In this document: in pieces, positions 6,344-9,503 of the stretch
Layout: each line of letters opens with the position of its first letter
How positions within the stretch are numbered: position 1 is the stretch's first letter
Origin: Spirochaetaceae bacterium
GTDB taxonomy: Bacteria > Spirochaetota > Spirochaetia > Treponematales > Breznakiellaceae
Assembly: GCA_031279965.1 (NCBI GenBank)
Contig: JAITHM010000156.1
Coordinates: forward strand, 1-9,503
Direction: 5' to 3'
Length of the DNA stretch: 9,503 nucleotides
The notes under the pieces: model-generated
What the model saw: the letters and a program-made list of their open reading frames with translations, nothing else
Database searches by the model: none
Told to the model about the DNA's origin: nothing
Translations under genes and position numbers: made by a program

Positions 6344-7284
6344 GCCTCAATCTCCTTTTTCTTGGTAAAGTAAACTTGTGTAAGACTAATAATTGCTACA
6401 ATAACAAAAAAGATCGCCGCCTGCGCCTGTGCCTTGCCGTAATCGGGCGGATTGGAATCACGCACAGTCCGTAGAATTTGATAGGCAAGCATTCGTGTAT
6501 CAAAATTACCATCGGTAAGTGCAACATTTTGATCAAGAAGCTTAAAGCTGTTTGAAAGGGTCAAAAAGAAAACGATGGTAAAAGACGGCATTAAAAGAGG
6601 AACGGTAATCTTGCGAAAGGTGCAAAACGGCGAAGCACCGTCAATGCTTGCCGCCTCGTAATACTCTTTCGGTATTGCGTTAAGCCCTGCTATGTATATC
6701 AGCATCATATAACCGGCACTTTGCCATGTTGTCAGTAAGACCAGAGCGAACAGTGCTTTTGTACTATCTTGTGTCATATAACGAAGCGCTTCAACATGAA
6801 CCAGCCCCTCTGGTCCAAAAATCAGATCGGTAAAAATAATTTGAAAGATGAACTGAAAAATAAAACCCAATGCAAGAGCGCCCAGCATGTTGGGCATAAG
6901 GAATATCGTTCGTAAAAAACCGGTAAGCAGTCCTGCTGCACGGTTAACAAGGAGCGCAAGGCTGAGTGAAATAAGATTGATCATACAAACAGCAACTAAC
7001 GTATAACGCACTGTGTACCATAAAGCAGAAACAAAGCGCGGATCTGAAAATGCTGCCTTGTAATTTGCAAGACCAACAATCGCACTGAAAGGGGAACCAG
7101 CCCTTGATTTAATTAGCGGATCAATGTAGTAACTGCCACGCCAAGCGGCAAACGAATTAAAAAGGCCAACCGCAAACGGCACGACAATAACCGAGATAAA
7201 AAGCACCAGTGCGGGAATCAGAAACGGCCAAAACCACCGTTGATAAACCGATTTCCGGTCAAAAGACAAGACAGGTAAAGTCAT
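6340..7284 (-). CDS. Carbohydrate ABC transporter permease, MalF-like (CUT1 family)
   Basis: A 314-residue inner-membrane protein, the expected partner of the downstream MalG-like permease. A cytoplasmic N-terminus leads into a first helix near 17-40 (WFWPFLIPALVLFISVIVVP). After the periplasmic segment come five more helices. The EAA loop is EYYEAASIDGASPFCTFRKI, with EAA at 210-212 and Gly216, then VPLLMPS. Length matches the short MalF-like/UgpA-type permeases and it lacks the large periplasmic insert of E. coli MalF. It is the first gene of the unit, with a strong Shine-Dalgarno and a good promoter just upstream. Most CUT1 operons begin with the solute-binding protein gene; here that place is taken by the divergent ruvA, so the binding protein must be encoded elsewhere. 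The substrate is not determinable from sequence. Confidence 0.92.
   Translation of the reverse strand: MTLPVLSFDRKSVYQRWFWPFLIPALVLFISVIVVPFAVGLFNSFAAWRGSYYIDPLIKSRAGSPFSAIVGLANYKAAFSDPRFVSALWYTVRYTLVAVCMINLISLSLALLVNRAAGLLTGFLRTIFLMPNMLGALALGFIFQFIFQIIFTDLIFGPEGLVHVEALRYMTQDSTKALFALVLLTTWQSAGYMMLIYIAGLNAIPKEYYEAASIDGASPFCTFRKITVPLLMPSFTIVFFLTLSNSFKLLDQNVALTDGNFDTRMLAYQILRTVRDSNPPDYGKAQAQAAIFFVIVAIISLTQVYFTKKKEIEA
6352..6357 (-). promoter_or_regulatory. Shine-Dalgarno of the MalG-like gene
   Basis: AAGGAG on the minus strand, 8 bases before the ATG at 6343 and inside the last codons of the MalF-like gene. With the ATGA overlap this supports coupled translation of the two permeases. Confidence 0.65.
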
Positions 7285-7289
7285 TATTT

Positions 7290-7295
7290 CCTCCT
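7290..7295 (-). promoter_or_regulatory. Strong Shine-Dalgarno of the MalF-like gene
   Basis: AGGAGG on the minus strand, 5 bases before the ATG at 7284. It is the best ribosome binding site in the window and fixes the start of the permease unit. Confidence 0.8.
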
Positions 7296-7315
7296 AAAAC
7301 TTTGTTAATACTATA

Positions 7316-7344
7316 AGTATACTACAGGTTTTTTTTCATCTCAA
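7316..7344 (-). promoter_or_regulatory. Sigma70-type promoter of the permease unit
   Basis: Read on the minus strand: TTGAGA (7344-7339), a 17-base spacer containing an A8 run, and TATACT (7321-7316). The predicted start near 7309 gives a leader of about 25 bases holding the Shine-Dalgarno. I see no catabolite-control (CRE-like) operator. Confidence 0.65.
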
Positions 7345-7388
7345 CCCACCCGCTGGTAACAGTCAAGGTGAGCCGCATCCAGCGTTGC

Positions 7389-7417
7389 TGGAAATAATGC
7401 GCTTTACCCGGTATAGT
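7389..7417 (+). promoter_or_regulatory. Possible ruvA promoter ending at the start codon
   Basis: TGGAAA (7389-7394, four of six consensus bases), a 17-base spacer, and TATAGT (7412-7417). The start point would fall at 7423-7424, the ruvA ATG. A small inverted repeat TCCAGC-GTT-GCTGGA (7378-7392) overlaps the -35 side. The -35 match is weak, so this is tentative. Confidence 0.35.
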
Positions 7418-7423
7418 TTAGCC

Positions 7424-8020
7424 ATGTTTAACAGTTTGCAAGGTGAAATTACGGCAAAACACACAGCGTGTATTCACCTTATGACCAGCGGTATTGAGTG
7501 GGAAATCCTGATGAGCGGCTTTGATATAGGCGCGCTTCCTGAGGCAGGCGAGCAGACTCGCGTATGGACATGGCTCTGTCACCGTGAGGATAGCATGACG
7601 CTTTTTGGCTTTACCGGTGAAGATCAGCGAGAACTTTTTTTTGCGCTGCTTAAAGTTGAAGGCATTGGCCCCAAAGCGGCGCTTAAAATTTTAAGCGGAA
7701 TTAGCCGTACTGAGTTTATACGCGCACTTGAAACTAGTGATATTGCCCGTCTTGAGGCAGTACCCGGATTGGGGAAAAAAACTGCTCAAAAAATTATCCT
7801 TACACTTAAGGGCAAAATCGTTCATGCTCAAGAAAAGGAGCTTAGGTCAAATTCCGTGTGGAATGAGCTTGCTGATGCGCTTGCCAGCATGGGCTATGAA
7901 AAACGCGCCGCTCTTGCTGCGTTGGAGCGGGCTGCAGCAGAAACTGGCGCGGTAAGCGGTTCGCCGGAACAAGAAAGCGCTGTATTCCGTACGGCAATAC
8001 GGTACTTAAGCGGTGCATAA
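7424..8020 (+). CDS. ruvA: Holliday junction DNA helicase subunit RuvA
   Basis: A 198-residue protein that, as a tetramer, binds four-way junctions and loads the RuvB motor for branch migration in recombination repair. Domain I (1-62) is the beta-barrel, with the acidic pin pair Glu55-Asp56 at the same numbers as in E. coli RuvA. This supports the ATG at 7424 over the TTG at 7385 or ATG at 7397. Two helix-hairpin-helix motifs follow: VEGIGPKAALKIL (78-90) and VPGLGKKTAQKII (113-125). The C-terminal domain III, which contacts RuvB, is visible from WNELADALASMGY onward. Length is close to the E. coli 203. No ruvB or ruvC lies alongside, as in Treponema pallidum where the ruv genes are dispersed. 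No Shine-Dalgarno precedes the ATG. It is divergent from the permease unit and convergent with the GH57 gene. Confidence 0.97.
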   Translation: MFNSLQGEITAKHTACIHLMTSGIEWEILMSGFDIGALPEAGEQTRVWTWLCHREDSMTLFGFTGEDQRELFFALLKVEGIGPKAALKILSGISRTEFIRALETSDIARLEAVPGLGKKTAQKIILTLKGKIVHAQEKELRSNSVWNELADALASMGYEKRAALAALERAAAETGAVSGSPEQESAVFRTAIRYLSGA

Positions 8021-8057
8021 TATTGGAATTCAGCTTTGTAACATGCAGATCTTCTAT

Positions 8058-8079
8058 AAAAGCACACCTGGTAACAGGT
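8058..8079 (-). terminator. Possible weak terminator after the GH57 gene
   Basis: On the minus strand, just past the TAG stop (8083-8081), a 5-bp stem ACCTG/CAGGT (8079-8066, loop TTAC) is followed four bases later by TTTT (8061-8058). It is short. The 60-base gap between ruvA and this gene holds nothing else I can support. Confidence 0.3.
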
Positions 8080-8080
8080 A

Positions 8081-9503
8081 CTACTTGAAAAATTCAACTT
8101 TAAAAACAAATTCTGTAGTCGCACCCGCGTTTAATGTTATTTGTTTTCGCGGCCAGATGCTTGTCCATTGATACTGATCGATAATTTCGCCTAAAGCATT
8201 TTTATAAGGCGCTGAAAATTGTTTGATAACAGAATCAAAGGCACTGTCCGAACTTACATTCACAATAAGTTCATTATTAATATCTTGAAAATCAATCGCT
8301 TCAACCTGCTGTATACCGGTCGAAGTAAGCGCAATGGGACGTTTTTCACTCGTATTATTGAAGCTCTGCCATGTATCATAGGCAAAAATTCTTAACATTT
8401 TATCTTTATCATCGGCAAATGAAAGATTCAATCTGGTAATAAAGGAAAAGTTCAGCTGTTTTGCATCAGTATTGATAAGTTTATAGCGGACAGTAAGGGT
8501 ATTATCACATAATTTGTATTCTTTATGAGATTCAAGCGCTGCCCAAGGGCCGTTTTCCCGGGCGGGGAGCCTAAAATCAATCCTTAGATGCTTGCGATCA
8601 ATGTCGTCCTGCCGCCAAATTTCCGTGCCGAGCCTGCGTACTGTCGCGGGCGCGGCATCTTCGCCGTTTCCGGTACAATTTTGCGGAGCGATAATGTCGT
8701 AAAAGCTTGATTCAGTTTCACGCGGAATTTGCGTAGCAAGAGCAATTGTATTTTGATAGTTCCATGCTGCAGGGAGGTAATCTAACTCAAAGACTGCCGC
8801 GCCGCGTTGCCGTACAAAACAGTTGACAAGCGCCCCCTGAAAAAGATATTCCAGCGCACCGTCAAAATCAAAATCGCGGGAAACCAGTGACGGAACCCAA
8901 CCGTGCCATTCGCGTGTTGTACGCCGCTCCACTTCCAGCATAGCTTTATAAGCGGCATTGCGAAGAGGTGCGTTAGCACTGCCCGGATATTGACCATCAT
9001 TCCCATGCTGACAAAGGTCTGAACAGCAGAATAAACTAAAATCCCCCACCTTCCACAAATCTTCCTGAGCGCCTTTTTTACGTTCTTTATCGCCTTTTAA
9101 CAGGCTAATAAATCGTTTGGTATGGCTAATTTTAGCATAGAGAAGACCTGCTTCAGGAAAATCCACAAGAAATTTCTTGCCGACTGTATTGGGAAAATAA
9201 ACCTTTTGCAAAGGAGTATCTTGATATAATTCATCCGAAGGAAGTGAAAAATTTATATCTGCTTCATAGCGGGAAATTTCATCAAAAAAACGGGGAATAA
9301 CTAATTCGTCAATATCTGAGGTTTCACTAAAAAAGTCTGGAAATACGGCGCGTACAAAGCCGTGTGAACGGCGTTTACTCAGAAGACCATCAAGCACTGC
9401 TGTTATTCCACGTTCGCGTATAGTACGGGTAAGGCTTGAAAAAAGGGGAAACACTGTAATGTATAAGCCGCGGTCTTCACAGATGCAGGGGAAATTATAA
9501 TAC
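8081..9503 (-). CDS. GH57 4-alpha-glucanotransferase-like protein, C-terminal part (5' truncated by window edge)
   Basis: The frame stays open to the right edge: before the GTG at 9454 it reads YYNFPCICEDRGLYIT, so the true start lies beyond the window and that GTG is internal. About 473 residues are visible, against roughly 650-700 in GH57 4-alpha-glucanotransferases such as the Thermococcus litoralis enzyme, so the N-terminal catalytic barrel strands and the glutamate nucleophile are missing. Numbered from that GTG, a central helical region (DUF1925-like) includes KVYFPNT and EDLWKVGDFSLFCCSDLCQHG. From about residue 195 the beta-sandwich (DUF1926-like) begins: YLFQGALVNCFVRQRGAAVFELDY and PAAWNYQNT are close to the family pattern. 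Such enzymes transfer alpha-1,4-glucan segments in the cytoplasm and work in maltodextrin or glycogen metabolism. Activity of this one is inferred; some GH57 relatives are amylases or have lost catalytic residues. Confidence 0.8.
   Translation of the reverse strand, partial: YYNFPCICEDRGLYITVFPLFSSLTRTIRERGITAVLDGLLSKRRSHGFVRAVFPDFFSETSDIDELVIPRFFDEISRYEADINFSLPSDELYQDTPLQKVYFPNTVGKKFLVDFPEAGLLYAKISHTKRFISLLKGDKERKKGAQEDLWKVGDFSLFCCSDLCQHGNDGQYPGSANAPLRNAAYKAMLEVERRTTREWHGWVPSLVSRDFDFDGALEYLFQGALVNCFVRQRGAAVFELDYLPAAWNYQNTIALATQIPRETESSFYDIIAPQNCTGNGEDAAPATVRRLGTEIWRQDDIDRKHLRIDFRLPARENGPWAALESHKEYKLCDNTLTVRYKLINTDAKQLNFSFITRLNLSFADDKDKMLRIFAYDTWQSFNNTSEKRPIALTSTGIQQVEAIDFQDINNELIVNVSSDSAFDSVIKQFSAPYKNALGEIIDQYQWTSIWPRKQITLNAGATTEFVFKVEFFK

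Noticed and set aside
7345..7423. A LexA/SOS-type operator upstream of ruvA (CTG-N4-CAG at 7353-7362).
   Set aside because: The spacing does not match known LexA boxes, and most treponemes are not known to have LexA.
7353..8077. The 10-mer CTGGTAACAG occurs at 7353-7362 and 8068-8077, flanking ruvA like target-site repeats.
   Set aside because: Identity does not extend past 10 bases, and many repeated 10-mers are expected by chance in 9.5 kb. No mobile-element ends are seen.

Overview
The window reads like a piece of a spirochete chromosome, most likely a Treponema of the termite-gut or free-living type. This is an inference, not a match to a known genome. It rests on: two long surface lipoproteins built from GLUG, Bacterial-repeat, cadherin-like and glycine-rich modules; a ruvA gene standing alone without ruvB or ruvC; a GH57 glucanotransferase-like gene; and moderate GC overall with an AT-rich glycan-type gene at the left edge.

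Left part (1-2638, + strand). A 5'-truncated class I SAM-dependent methyltransferase ends in an unstable-looking A6-G7-TT-G6 tract. A clean sigma70-type promoter whose -10 box abuts the ATG then drives a GLUG-motif lipoprotein (720-2168). The lipoprotein stop overlaps the start (TAATG) of a small membrane protein of the FtsB/DivIC septum-initiator type that carries an unusual second, C-terminal membrane segment.

Middle (2649-5471, + strand). A class U-like Sir2 NAD-dependent deacetylase follows, with its Shine-Dalgarno overlapping the previous stop codon, so lipoprotein, septum initiator and sirtuin look like one transcription unit. A weak terminator is interleaved with the promoter of a second lipoprotein (3561-5471). 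That protein has an N-terminal lipobox, a Bacterial-repeat domain, a cadherin-like beta-sandwich and a 245-residue glycine-rich C-terminus.

Right part. Two CUT1-family sugar ABC permeases (MalG-like and MalF-like, - strand, 4-nt overlap) have their own promoter and Shine-Dalgarno but no binding protein or ATPase beside them. They are divergent from a lone ruvA (+ strand). Convergent to ruvA, and cut by the right edge, is the C-terminal two thirds of a GH57 4-alpha-glucanotransferase-like protein (- strand). The permeases and the GH57 protein could both serve alpha-glucan or maltodextrin use, but only gene proximity and family membership suggest it.

I see no tRNA, rRNA, CRISPR array, insertion sequence, phage gene or clear riboswitch. 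No stretch over 300 bases lacks a gene. I did not find a convincing new multi-gene system. The most unusual points are the homopolymer-controlled 3' end of the methyltransferase, the abruptly ended GLUG lipoprotein fused by TAATG to a two-membrane-segment FtsB-like gene, and the coupling of that gene to a sirtuin.
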